Assembly (NCBI RefSeq): GCF_002954685.1
Contig: NZ_MSCN01000001.1
Location: forward strand, 644,256-708,255
Source: Polaribacter porphyrae
GTDB lineage: Bacteria; Bacteroidota; Bacteroidia; Flavobacteriales; Flavobacteriaceae
DNA length: 64,000 bases
Reading direction: 5' to 3'
The notes below the pieces were generated by a model that saw only the letters and a list, made by a program, of their open reading frames with translations, was not told the DNA's origin and did not search any database. This document shows positions 46,395 through 54,142 of this stretch, piece after piece (the stretch's first letter is position 1; every line of letters begins with the position of its first letter). A program made the translations under genes and the position numbers.

Positions 46395-48083
46395 TTATAA
46401 ATCTAACTCAAAGGTCTGTCTCAACTTTTCTAAAAGAGGATTCTTTTCTTTAAGTTTATTAAATTTTTCTTGATTTGTGTAAGCAAACTTTTTTTCAATA
46501 GTTTCGTTTAAATTTACATGAATATCAATTCCGTAATTATTTAATTTTTCTCTTAAAAACTGTAATAATTTTGGTCTTCCTCGTTTAAATTGGTCTTGCA
46601 TCAATTTATTAGGTACTGTAAAGTTGATAGCAAATTTACCCTCAAGTTTTGGTACATCAGTAGCTACAATAGAAGCCATACTTCTTTCTCCTTTTTTATT
46701 TAAAAGAGTAGCATAATCTTTCCAAATTTGTTGTAATTTTTGTTCTGTAAAATCATCTTTTGGATGGTTGTCAAAATTCTCTTCAATATCAGTTTTTTTA
46801 ACTTCCTTTTTTTGATGTACACTCTTTAGTGACAGGGAAGAAGAACGTTTTTCAACAAATTTTAAAACTGGTTTTTTTAACTTGGGTTTTGGTTCTTCAA
46901 CAGCAAGAGGCTCTTTTACTTCTATTTTTTTAGCAATAATTTTTTCAACCTGTTTTGCTGTTGGAGATAAAGCTTGGAAAAAAGTAGCAGGAATTATGTA
47001 ATTAGCTGGCTTTTTTTTTTCTCCATCAAAAGTGATAGAGGCAATTTGCATTAGTGTAAGTTCAACTAATAATCGTTGATTTTTGCTAGTTCTATAATTC
47101 AAATCACAATCATTAGCTTTGTTAATGGCTTGCATTAAAAAAGGAACACTAGCTTTTGTAGCTTGCTCTAAATACTTCTTTTTGTCACTATCGCCAACTT
47201 CCAATAAATCTAAAGTAACTTTATCTTTTGCAACTAATAAATCTCTAAAATGACTTGCTAATCCGTTTATAAAATGATGTCCTTCAAAACCTTTTCCTAA
47301 AATAACATTGTAAGCGTTTAATACATCAGGTATTTTATTGTTCAACAATAGATCTGTCATGTTAAAATACGTATCGTAATCTAACACATTAAGATTTTCT
47401 GTTACTGCTTCTCTAGTTAGATTTTTACCTGAAAAACTAACAACTCTATCAAAAATAGACAATGCATCACGCATTGCGCCATCAGCTTTTTGAGCAATAA
47501 TGTGTAAAGCATCATCTTCTGCAGTTATATTTTCTCTCTCGCAAATTACTTTTAGATAGTTTTTAGCATCTAAAACTCCAATTCTTTTAAAATCGAAAAT
47601 TTGACAACGAGATAAAATCGTCGGAATTATCTTATGCTTTTCAGTTGTTGCTAATATAAAAATTGCATGTGCAGGTGGTTCTTCTAACGTTTTTAAAAAA
47701 GCATTAAATGCGGCTTGAGATAGCATGTGTACTTCATCTATGATATACACTTTATAATTACCAACTTGTGGTGGAATACGTACTTGATCTGTTAAGCTTC
47801 TTATATCATCAACGGAATTGTTAGAAGCTGCATCAAGCTCAAAAATATTAAAAGCAAAATCTTCATCTTCAGAAGTATTACCATCTTGTTGATTAATTTT
47901 TTTAGCCAATATTCTAGCACAAGAAGTTTTACCTACACCTCTAGGCCCAGTAAATAATAATGCTTGTGCTAAATGGTTACTTTTAATAGCATTTTCGAGC
48001 GTATTTGTTATAGCTTGTTGCCCAACAACATCCTCAAAATTTTGAGGACGATATTTGCGTGCAGAAACTATAAAATGCTCCAT
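46395..48083 (-). CDS. dnaX: DNA polymerase III subunits gamma/tau
   Basis: The 562-residue clamp-loader ATPase starts EHFIVSARKYRPQNFEDVVG. It has Walker A TGPRGVGKTSCARI, Walker B IIDEVHML, and SRC (sensor arginine region). The zinc-binding cysteine cluster found in many DnaX proteins between Walker A and B is replaced by NQQDGNTSEDEDFAFN. The C-terminal 200 residues form the tau-like extension with lysine-rich stretches. No programmed-frameshift slippery site was identified. Confidence 0.95.
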   Translation of the reverse strand: MEHFIVSARKYRPQNFEDVVGQQAITNTLENAIKSNHLAQALLFTGPRGVGKTSCARILAKKINQQDGNTSEDEDFAFNIFELDAASNNSVDDIRSLTDQVRIPPQVGNYKVYIIDEVHMLSQAAFNAFLKTLEEPPAHAIFILATTEKHKIIPTILSRCQIFDFKRIGVLDAKNYLKVICERENITAEDDALHIIAQKADGAMRDALSIFDRVVSFSGKNLTREAVTENLNVLDYDTYFNMTDLLLNNKIPDVLNAYNVILGKGFEGHHFINGLASHFRDLLVAKDKVTLDLLEVGDSDKKKYLEQATKASVPFLMQAINKANDCDLNYRTSKNQRLLVELTLMQIASITFDGEKKKPANYIIPATFFQALSPTAKQVEKIIAKKIEVKEPLAVEEPKPKLKKPVLKFVEKRSSSLSLKSVHQKKEVKKTDIEENFDNHPKDDFTEQKLQQIWKDYATLLNKKGERSMASIVATDVPKLEGKFAINFTVPNKLMQDQFKRGRPKLLQFLREKLNNYGIDIHVNLNETIEKKFAYTNQEKFNKLKEKNPLLEKLRQTFELDL

Positions 48084-48297
48084 AGTACTTTTAAATATTT
48101 AAACAAAAATAGCTATCTCACAGATTATGTACAACTAGCTTTCTTAACAAAATGCTAAAGTTGTAAACAATTGTAAAAAGTTTGAATTAATTTCGACAAA
48201 AATAGTAATTCGTGTTTTTTATCGGATTAAAAGTTCAGAAATTTGTACCAAGGAGTTTTATTTTCTTGGCACAAATTATAACAGAAAAACAAAATTT

Positions 48298-48951
48298 ATG
48301 AAATTTATTAGAGTATCTCTTATTGTTATTTTTTTAATGTCCTTATTGTCTTGTTATGCAAATACACAAGTAGAATCAAATAATAATACCATTTACAAAC
48401 CTTCTAATGAAACAAAAATTGCCTATTTTGCTAGTGGTTGTTTTTGGTGTGTAGAAGCAATTTTTGAAAGTGTAAAAGGAGTAGAGGAGGCTGTTTCTGG
48501 TTATGCAGGTGGGTTTACCAAAAACCCAACATACCAAACCATAGGAACAGGAAAAACAGGTCATTCAGAAACTGTAGCTGTGTATTACAACCCCAAAGTG
48601 GTTAGTTTTGCTACACTTGTAGATGTTTTTTTTGGTTCTCATGACCCAACTACTAAAAATGGTCAGCATCCAGATTATGGAACTCAATATAGATCTATTG
48701 CTTTTTATTCGAATGATGCTGAAAAGAAAATAATAGAAAATAAAATTGCCAAACTAAATAAGGAAATTTACAATAATAAAATTGTTACAGAAGTTACTAA
48801 ACATACCAAGTTTTATAAAGCTGAAGAATACCACCAAGATTTTGAAAAAAGAAACCCTAACCAAGGTTATGTAAAAGCTGTTTCCATACCTAGATTAAAT
48901 CGATTTAAAGCTAAATTTCCAGAGTTATTAAAGGAAGAAGAAAAGTATTAA
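48298..48951 (+). CDS. msrA: Peptide methionine sulfoxide reductase A, lipoprotein form
   Basis: The 217-residue protein carries a lipoprotein signal (FLMSLLSC) and the catalytic motif GCFWCVEAIF, followed by GYAGGFTKNPTYQTIGTGKT and the HPDYGTQYRS block. It reduces methionine-S-sulfoxide, here probably on envelope proteins. MsrB is not fused or adjacent. Confidence 0.95.
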   Translation: MKFIRVSLIVIFLMSLLSCYANTQVESNNNTIYKPSNETKIAYFASGCFWCVEAIFESVKGVEEAVSGYAGGFTKNPTYQTIGTGKTGHSETVAVYYNPKVVSFATLVDVFFGSHDPTTKNGQHPDYGTQYRSIAFYSNDAEKKIIENKIAKLNKEIYNNKIVTEVTKHTKFYKAEEYHQDFEKRNPNQGYVKAVSIPRLNRFKAKFPELLKEEEKY

Positions 48952-48976
48952 AATATTTACTTTAGCTAGCGTTTTT

Positions 48977-49084
48977 GTGTATGGTTTGTTGCGTGGTTAA
49001 GCACTAAAGTTAGCAAATAAATCACAGATAGAAAGTCCGCAAGGATTTTCGTATTTAGGCGATAATTAGTCATTAATTATACAC
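48977..49084. other. Structured element with GNRA-loop hairpin after msrA
   Basis: Outer arms GTGTAT (48977-48982) and ATACAC (49079-49084) are complementary. Inside, GAAAGTCC-GCAA-GGATTTTC (49031-49050) is an 8-bp stem with one G-T pair and a GCAA (GNRA) loop on the plus strand. The right end overlaps the 3' end of the minus-strand gene at 49073. The element looks like a conserved flavobacterial intergenic type associated with orphan genes, but this is memory, not a search. Confidence 0.55.
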
Positions 49085-49690
49085 GTTGATGCCCACAGTA
49101 ATTATTACCACTTTTGCTAATGAATCAATTTCTTTTTGATTCAGTTTAGTTTTATTATTCGAGTATATTTTCAAGCTAACTTCATTGATTCTGTCTGGAT
49201 TCATTCTCCAACCTTTCCACTCTCTTGGTGTTTTAAGTTTAATTTGATAATTCTCCTTATATTCTGTTGGAATAATTATAGAATTTTTATTCAATTCAGC
49301 ATTTTTATTAAATGGAAAACTCCAATTCAATTCAGAGTTTTTTAAATTCCCACCCTTATAAATTACAACGAAGTATTCATCTTTATATTCAGTTAGGTCA
49401 ACATAAAGTTTTTTATTGTCAGATAAATAAATTGTCAGTACAATTCCTGAAAAAATCAATTCATAAATTGAGAGTTTAGTAGGTTTTATTTTATTAACTA
49501 AAATTCGGTCAAGTACTAAAAATGGAATGCAAATAAAAACTCCGAATAAAACTAAAACTCCACCTAAACTTGCACCTCCATTTAATGTCAATCCATAAAT
49601 TCCAAATGGAATACCAATAAATAAAACAAAAATTCCTATTATTAAAAATAGGGTTGGTTTATTCCTTAAATTCTGTTTGAAGTTTTTTAT
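49073..49690 (-). CDS. Orphan membrane protein, probably with an ATA (degenerate) start
   Basis: From TTG at 49591 the frame gives 172 residues, but it stays open upstream to 49690, where an ATA codon opens MKNFKQNLRNKPTLFLIIGI if read as a start. An in-frame stop lies two codons further up. With that start the protein has two N-terminal transmembrane helices (TLFLIIGIFVLFIGIPF and GGVLVLFGVFICIPFLVL), which the TTG start would disrupt. Either ATA is a rare start, or an ATG has mutated and the gene is decaying. No family recognised. It is flanked by repeat elements on both sides. Confidence 0.6.
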   Translation of the reverse strand: MKNFKQNLRNKPTLFLIIGIFVLFIGIPFGIYGLTLNGGASLGGVLVLFGVFICIPFLVLDRILVNKIKPTKLSIYELIFSGIVLTIYLSDNKKLYVDLTEYKDEYFVVIYKGGNLKNSELNWSFPFNKNAELNKNSIIIPTEYKENYQIKLKTPREWKGWRMNPDRINEVSLKIYSNNKTKLNQKEIDSLAKVVIITVGINVYN

Positions 49691-49704
49691 TTTTTATTGT
49701 GGAC

Positions 49705-49745
49705 AACTTCTGATATGATGTCATTTTAAACTTATATCAGAAGTT
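49705..49745. repeat. 12-bp perfect inverted repeat upstream of the orphan gene
   Basis: AACTTCTGATAT (49705-49716) and ATATCAGAAGTT (49734-49745) are separated by 17 bases. On the plus strand it is followed by AACGAAGTTCGTT and a run of T, which could act as a terminator; on the minus strand it lies in the promoter region of the orphan gene. Confidence 0.65.
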
Positions 49746-49939
49746 AACGAAGTTCGTTTTTTTTTTATTAGAATGTCAATAGTTAAACCACTCTTTTTAG
49801 AATATTAAAACTGATATTGAAAGCCTACTTAAGCAACAAAAATAATGACTAGATTTTAAACCTTCTGTTACTCTAAAGGCTGTATAAGTTGTTTCAAATA
49901 GAATAATACTATTTAATAATATTCCATTTTATCTTATTT

Positions 49940-50148
49940 AACTTGAGTTCGAATTAAAAAGTACTGTTCATTAGTTAGATAAAAATTTTGTTATATGAGA
50001 TTGTTGTCATTTCGACTGAAATGGAGAAATCTTATACTAATTTTGAGATTTCTCAACTCCACTACGTTTTGTTCGAAATGACAATAATCTAATTGTCAAT
50101 TAAATAAATTGCCTATAATAATTAGAAAAGTTATATCGAACTCAAGTT
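49940..50148. repeat. MITE-like element, 209 bp, with nested inverted repeat
   Basis: The termini AACTTGAGTTCGA (49940-49952) and TCGAACTCAAGTT (50136-50148) are a perfect 13-bp inverted repeat. The interior is AT-rich, has no reading frame, and contains another inverted repeat at 50004-50085. Apart from the repeats and promoter described here, I see nothing else in the 575-bp gap 49691-50265. Confidence 0.7.
50004..50085. repeat. TGTCATTTCGA-type inverted repeat
   Basis: Left end TTGTCATTTCG (50004-50014) pairs with CGAAATGACAA (50075-50085), and GAGAAATCT (50024-50032) pairs with AGATTTCTC (50046-50054). The left 26 bases are identical to 53566-53591 inside the HTTM gene. A related element is at 24091-24165. 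Confidence 0.85.
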
Positions 50149-50169
50149 ATTTAAGTTTTGTATAAAATA

Positions 50170-50192
50170 TTATTTAAAATTAATCTAAATAA
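50170..50192. promoter_or_regulatory. Candidate iron-responsive operator, copy 1
   Basis: A 23-bp near-palindrome (arms TTATTTA / TAAATAA, centre ATTAAT) that ends 2 bp before the -33 TTTG. It recurs at 50241-50263 with one substitution. The iron link is inferred from the operon content. Confidence 0.55.
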
Positions 50193-50194
50193 TA

Positions 50195-50225
50195 TTTGTT
50201 TAACTAAACATGAGTTGTATATTTG
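50195..50225 (+). promoter_or_regulatory. Bacteroidota promoter of the iron-acquisition operon
   Basis: TTTG (50195-50198), then 19 bases, then TATATTTG (50218-50225): a full match to the -33 TTTG / -7 TAnnTTTG arrangement. It is bracketed by two copies of a 23-bp repeat. Confidence 0.85.
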
Positions 50226-50240
50226 CGGAAAATTAAATAG

Positions 50241-50263
50241 TTATTTTAAATTAATCTAAATAA
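50241..50263. promoter_or_regulatory. Candidate iron-responsive operator, copy 2
   Basis: Same 23-bp sequence as 50170-50192 with one substitution, ending 2 bp before the ATG of the first gene. Binding here would block the leader or start site. A looser relative (TTATTT...AAATAA, also 23 bp) ends 1 bp before the imelysin ATG at 51518-51540. Confidence 0.55.
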
Positions 50264-50265
50264 AA

Positions 50266-51453
50266 ATGAAAAAAGTAATTCTATCATTAGCGGTTGTAAC
50301 AACATTATTTTCTTGTAGCAGTAATGATAATGATACACCAACAACTCAAGCACCAGGTTCGTATTCTTTCGAAAGAAATGGAAGTACCACAGTAAGTTAT
50401 AGTGGACAGACTACAAGAATTCAAATGGGTAATGAACTGAATGATGCTTTAAAACAAACTTTAGAAACAGTAGCAAGTTTAAATGCAAAATTTGCACATT
50501 CAGCAGGAGATAATAATTTTACTGATCCAGCTTTGAATGCTTCTTCAAAAAGCCTTAGAAGCAAAACTGCTGCTTCTTCAGATTTCTTTTCAGCAAATAC
50601 TACAGATGCTACTGCCATAAAAGCTGAATTTGATTCTTGGATAGCTGCGCAAGTAAATGAAGTTTTTCCAAATTGGAATACTGATGCAGCTGCTGGAACA
50701 GCAGGTAAAATTCAAGAAGCTGGTGGTGGTTCTATAAGATATGTAAATGCAAAAGGTTTAGAACTAAACCAAGCTATTAATAAAGGGTTAATTGGAGCTT
50801 TGATGACAGATCAGATGCTTAATAATTATTTAAGCCCAGCAGTTTTAGATGCAGGTTCTAATAGAGCAGATAATGATGCAGAAACAGTTGCAAGTGGACA
50901 AAACTATACAAATATGGAGCATAAGTGGGATGAAGCTTTTGGATATTTATATGGTAATGAACCAGATGCAACCTCACCAGTTTTAAATACAGATGATTTT
51001 TTAAATAAATATTTAAGTAGAGTGGAAGGAGATGGCGATTTTGCAGGAATTGCAACAGATATTTATAATGCATTCAAATTAGGTAGAGCAGCAATTGTGG
51101 CTAAAGATTATACAACTAGAGATGCACAAACTGCAATTATTAGAGAAAAAGTTTCTGAAATTATTGGTATTAGAGCTGTATACTATTTACAACAAGCAAA
51201 AAGCTCTTTAGCTAATAATAAAGGTGCTGCTTTTCATGATTTATCAGAAGGATTTGGGTTTATTTATAGCCTGCAATTCACAAGAAAATCAGATTTAACT
51301 GCTCCATATTTTTCAAAATCTGAAGTAGAAGGATTTATAAGCACATTAATGACTGGAAATGGTTTTTGGGATGTTTCTACAACTACTTTAGATCAAATTT
51401 CAACATCAATTGCAGCAAAATTTAACTTTACTGTAGATCAAGCTGGAAGCTGA
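50266..51453 (+). CDS. DUF4856-family (imelysin-like) lipoprotein
   Basis: The 395-residue protein has a lipoprotein signal (VVTTLFSC). The mature N-terminus YSFERNGSTTVSYSGQTTR is the DUF4856 signature, and the rest is helical. Such proteins are encoded beside imelysins and TonB receptors in Bacteroidota and are thought to act in iron uptake at the cell surface. It is the first gene of the operon, behind a full consensus promoter. Confidence 0.87.
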   Translation: MKKVILSLAVVTTLFSCSSNDNDTPTTQAPGSYSFERNGSTTVSYSGQTTRIQMGNELNDALKQTLETVASLNAKFAHSAGDNNFTDPALNASSKSLRSKTAASSDFFSANTTDATAIKAEFDSWIAAQVNEVFPNWNTDAAAGTAGKIQEAGGGSIRYVNAKGLELNQAINKGLIGALMTDQMLNNYLSPAVLDAGSNRADNDAETVASGQNYTNMEHKWDEAFGYLYGNEPDATSPVLNTDDFLNKYLSRVEGDGDFAGIATDIYNAFKLGRAAIVAKDYTTRDAQTAIIREKVSEIIGIRAVYYLQQAKSSLANNKGAAFHDLSEGFGFIYSLQFTRKSDLTAPYFSKSEVEGFISTLMTGNGFWDVSTTTLDQISTSIAAKFNFTVDQAGS

Positions 51454-51471
51454 AATTTTTTAAAAATTTCG

Positions 51472-51508
51472 AGTAGTGAAAGACGTTTTTTTAAACGTTT
51501 TCACTACT
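51472..51508 (+). terminator. Strong intercistronic hairpin before the imelysin gene
   Basis: AGTAGTGAAA and ACGTTT (51472-51488) pair with AAACGT and TTTCACTACT (51493-51508) around a TTTT loop: 16 bp with a single bulged G. TTTTGT-type sequence follows. In an operon it probably partly terminates transcription or stabilises the upstream mRNA. Confidence 0.75.
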
Positions 51509-51541
51509 TTTGTATCTTTATTTAGAATAAATAGAAATAAG

Positions 51542-52645
51542 ATGTTAAAAAAAATTGGAATACTTTTTATAATTTCGATAGTAATAATTGCTTGTAATTC
51601 AACAGATGAAGGTGAAACAGGAATTATAGATAATTTTAATAGAGGAGCGATGCTAACGCATATTGCTGATAACATTATCAACCCATCATACGAAAGTTTC
51701 AAAAATCAAATGGTTGCTTTAAAATTAGCTGGAGATACTTTTGCAACTACTCCAAATCAAACCAATTTAGAGACATTGAGAACATTTTATGTAAATGCTT
51801 ATATAGATTGGCAGAATATTGAAATGTTTAATATTGGAAAAGCAGAAGAGTTGAATTATTCATTTTTTATGAATATTTATCCATTGTCTAGTGTAGATTT
51901 AGAATCCAATATTTCTTCTGGTACTTACAATTTAGATAATGACAATTATCATGATGAACAAGGTTTTCCTGCTTTAGATTATTTACTTTATGGTGTTGCA
52001 AATTCTGATACTGAAATTTTATCAAAATATACTACGGATACCAATGCAACAAATTATAAAAAATATCTTTTAGATGTTTTAAACCAAATGAATAGTCTAA
52101 CTGAACAAGTGGTTACAGGTTGGTCTTCTTTTAGAAGTGAATTTATTGCTAGCACCTCAAATACTGCAACAAGTTCTTTAAATAAATTTTTGAATGATTA
52201 CATAGAGTATTATGAAAGAAAATTAAGAGCAAATAAATTTGGAATACCTGCAGGTGTTTTTTCTTCTACTACTTTGCCAGAAAAAGTTGAAGCATTTTAC
52301 AAAAAAGATATCTCTAAAGAGTTGGCTCTAGAAAGTTTAAATGCTTTTATTAGTCTTTTTCAAGGAAAATATAAAGGAAATGTAACTGCAACCGGATTAA
52401 GTTTTGAACAATATTTAGAAGCATTAGATAGAAAAGATTTGGCTACTGCAATTACCAGTCAATTATTTGCTGCAAAAGCTGAAATTCAAACCTTAAATAA
52501 TAATTTTAATCAGCAAATAATTGATGATAATTCTAAAATGACTAGAGCTTATGATGAACTTCAAAAAGCTGTTGTTTTGTTAAAAGTTGATATGGCTTCT
52601 GCTCTAGATATACAAATTGTATTTATTGATGCAGATGGAGATTAA
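51542..52645 (+). CDS. Imelysin-family lipoprotein
   Basis: The start at ATG 51542 gives a lipoprotein signal (IISIVIIAC); a longer frame to 51476 has no signal peptide and runs through the hairpin. The 367-residue helical protein has the imelysin pattern (DWQNIEMFNIGKAEELNYSF, QGFPALDYLLYG). The GxHxxE motif of peptidase-type imelysins is GFPALD here, so peptidase activity is unlikely. Imelysins bind iron or iron complexes at the cell surface. Confidence 0.9.
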   Translation: MLKKIGILFIISIVIIACNSTDEGETGIIDNFNRGAMLTHIADNIINPSYESFKNQMVALKLAGDTFATTPNQTNLETLRTFYVNAYIDWQNIEMFNIGKAEELNYSFFMNIYPLSSVDLESNISSGTYNLDNDNYHDEQGFPALDYLLYGVANSDTEILSKYTTDTNATNYKKYLLDVLNQMNSLTEQVVTGWSSFRSEFIASTSNTATSSLNKFLNDYIEYYERKLRANKFGIPAGVFSSTTLPEKVEAFYKKDISKELALESLNAFISLFQGKYKGNVTATGLSFEQYLEALDRKDLATAITSQLFAAKAEIQTLNNNFNQQIIDDNSKMTRAYDELQKAVVLLKVDMASALDIQIVFIDADGD

Positions 52646-52673
52646 TTCCGAAAAAAAATAGATAAAAAGTTAC

Positions 52674-52707
52674 AAAGATATTTTTCATAACCATGAAAAA
52701 TATCTTT
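52674..52707 (+). terminator. Strong intercistronic hairpin before the HTTM gene
   Basis: AAAGATATTTTTCAT (52674-52688) pairs perfectly with ATGAAAAATATCTTT (52693-52707) over 15 bp with an AACC loop, followed by TGTTTTT. It ends 9 bp before the next ATG, so it may also hide the ribosome-binding region. Confidence 0.75.
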
Positions 52708-52716
52708 TGTTTTTAG

Positions 52717-54141
52717 ATGAAAAACTACATTAAAAAATATTTAAATCAGCAAACTAATGTTGCACCTTTAGCAGTTTTTAGGATTTTTTTTGGTTTATTG
52801 ATGTTTGCTAGCATTGTTCGTTTTTGGGCAAATGGTTGGATTGAAGAATTGTATTTAGCCCCAAAATTTCATTTTTCTTATTATGGTTTTGAATGGGTAA
52901 AACCTATAGGAGATTTTACTTATGTACTCTTTATAGTTTGTGGTATAGCAACTCTATTTGTGGCAGTAGGTTACAAATATAGACTTGCAATAATTACTTT
53001 TTTTCTATCTTTTACCTATATAGAATTGATGGATAAAACCACGTATTTAAATCATTATTATTTTATCAGTGTTTTGAGTTTTTTAATGATTTTTCTACCA
53101 GCAAATGTCTATTTTTCTATTGATAGCTATGTAAAGAAAAGAAGTTATCAAAACGTACCTAAATGGACAATTGATAGTATAAAGTTATTGTTAGGAATTG
53201 TTTATTTTTATGCAGGATTGGCAAAATTAAATTCAGATTGGTTGTTTAGAGCTCAACCTTTAAAGATTTGGTTGCCTTCTAAATACGACTTACCATTAAT
53301 TGGCAACAACTTTATGCAACAAGAGTGGTTTCACTTTGCCATGAGTTGGGGAGGCATGTTGTACGATTTAACAATTCCTTTTTTATTGCTTTATAAACGA
53401 ACAAGAATCTTTGCTTTTGTATTAGTAGTTTTCTTCCATATTTTTACAAGAGTGCTATTTCCTATAGGAATGTTTCCTTACATCATGATTGTAGCAACCT
53501 TAATATTTTTTGATGCTAATTTTCACCAGAAAATAATCTCATTTCTGCAAAAATTTTTATCACACTTGTCATTTCGACTGAAATGGAGAAACCTCAATGT
53601 CAGTTCGAGTGATTTTGAGGCACGAAAAATTGTATTGAGAACTTCAAACTACAACTTTTCAAAATCAAAAAAACAACTCATATTTCCAATCATAGTAATA
53701 TTCTTCACAATCCAACTTCTATTTCCTTGGCGATATTTAGCATATCCAGGAGAACTGTTTTGGACAGAACAAGGGTATCGTTTTTCTTGGAGAGTTATGT
53801 TGATGGAAAAAGCAGGCTATACTACTTTTAAAATTGTTGATGGTAAAACAGGAAAATCTTTTATGGTAGATAATAAAGATTTTTTAACCTCATTTCAAGA
53901 AAAACAAATGAGTTTTCAACCCGATTTTATATTAGAGTATGCTCATTATTTAGGAGATCATTTTACAAGTCAAGGACATAAAAATGTGGAAGTTTATGCA
54001 GAAAGTTATGTGGCTTTAAATGGAAGGATGAGTACTAAATTCATTAACCCAAAAATTAATTTGTATCAAGAAAGGGAATCTTTTAAACATAAAAACTGGA
54101 TACTTCCGTTTTCATCAGAAATAAAAATAAAAGGAATTTAA
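52717..54141 (+). CDS. HTTM-domain (gamma-carboxylase-like) membrane protein
   Basis: The 474-residue multi-pass protein matches the HTTM family: PLAVFRIFFGLLMFASIVRF at the start, LNHYYFISVLSFLMIFLP, and VYFYAGLAKLNSDWL. The family includes vitamin K-dependent gamma-carboxylases, though bacterial members mostly lack a defined role. Residues 284-309 are encoded by an inserted intergenic repeat (53566-53643), a charged stretch between transmembrane helices that preserves the frame. It is 1 bp from the TonB receptor start and so is part of the iron operon. Confidence 0.88.
   Translation: MKNYIKKYLNQQTNVAPLAVFRIFFGLLMFASIVRFWANGWIEELYLAPKFHFSYYGFEWVKPIGDFTYVLFIVCGIATLFVAVGYKYRLAIITFFLSFTYIELMDKTTYLNHYYFISVLSFLMIFLPANVYFSIDSYVKKRSYQNVPKWTIDSIKLLLGIVYFYAGLAKLNSDWLFRAQPLKIWLPSKYDLPLIGNNFMQQEWFHFAMSWGGMLYDLTIPFLLLYKRTRIFAFVLVVFFHIFTRVLFPIGMFPYIMIVATLIFFDANFHQKIISFLQKFLSHLSFRLKWRNLNVSSSDFEARKIVLRTSNYNFSKSKKQLIFPIIVIFFTIQLLFPWRYLAYPGELFWTEQGYRFSWRVMLMEKAGYTTFKIVDGKTGKSFMVDNKDFLTSFQEKQMSFQPDFILEYAHYLGDHFTSQGHKNVEVYAESYVALNGRMSTKFINPKINLYQERESFKHKNWILPFSSEIKIKGI
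53566..53643. repeat. Intergenic repeat inserted in frame in the HTTM gene
   Basis: The 78 bases (26 codons exactly, beginning on a codon boundary) combine a left part identical to 50004-50029 and a right part 45/47 identical to 375-421. They encode LSFRLKWRNL through IVLRT. The reading frame continues intact on both sides. Confidence 0.9.
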
Positions 54142-54142
54142 A

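Noticed and set aside
46395..48083. Programmed frameshift in dnaX giving gamma
   Set aside because: No convincing slippery heptamer with a downstream stem was found at the expected position.
51476..51541. Longer start of the imelysin gene
   Set aside because: It would read through the strong hairpin and would remove the lipoprotein signal that begins at 51542.
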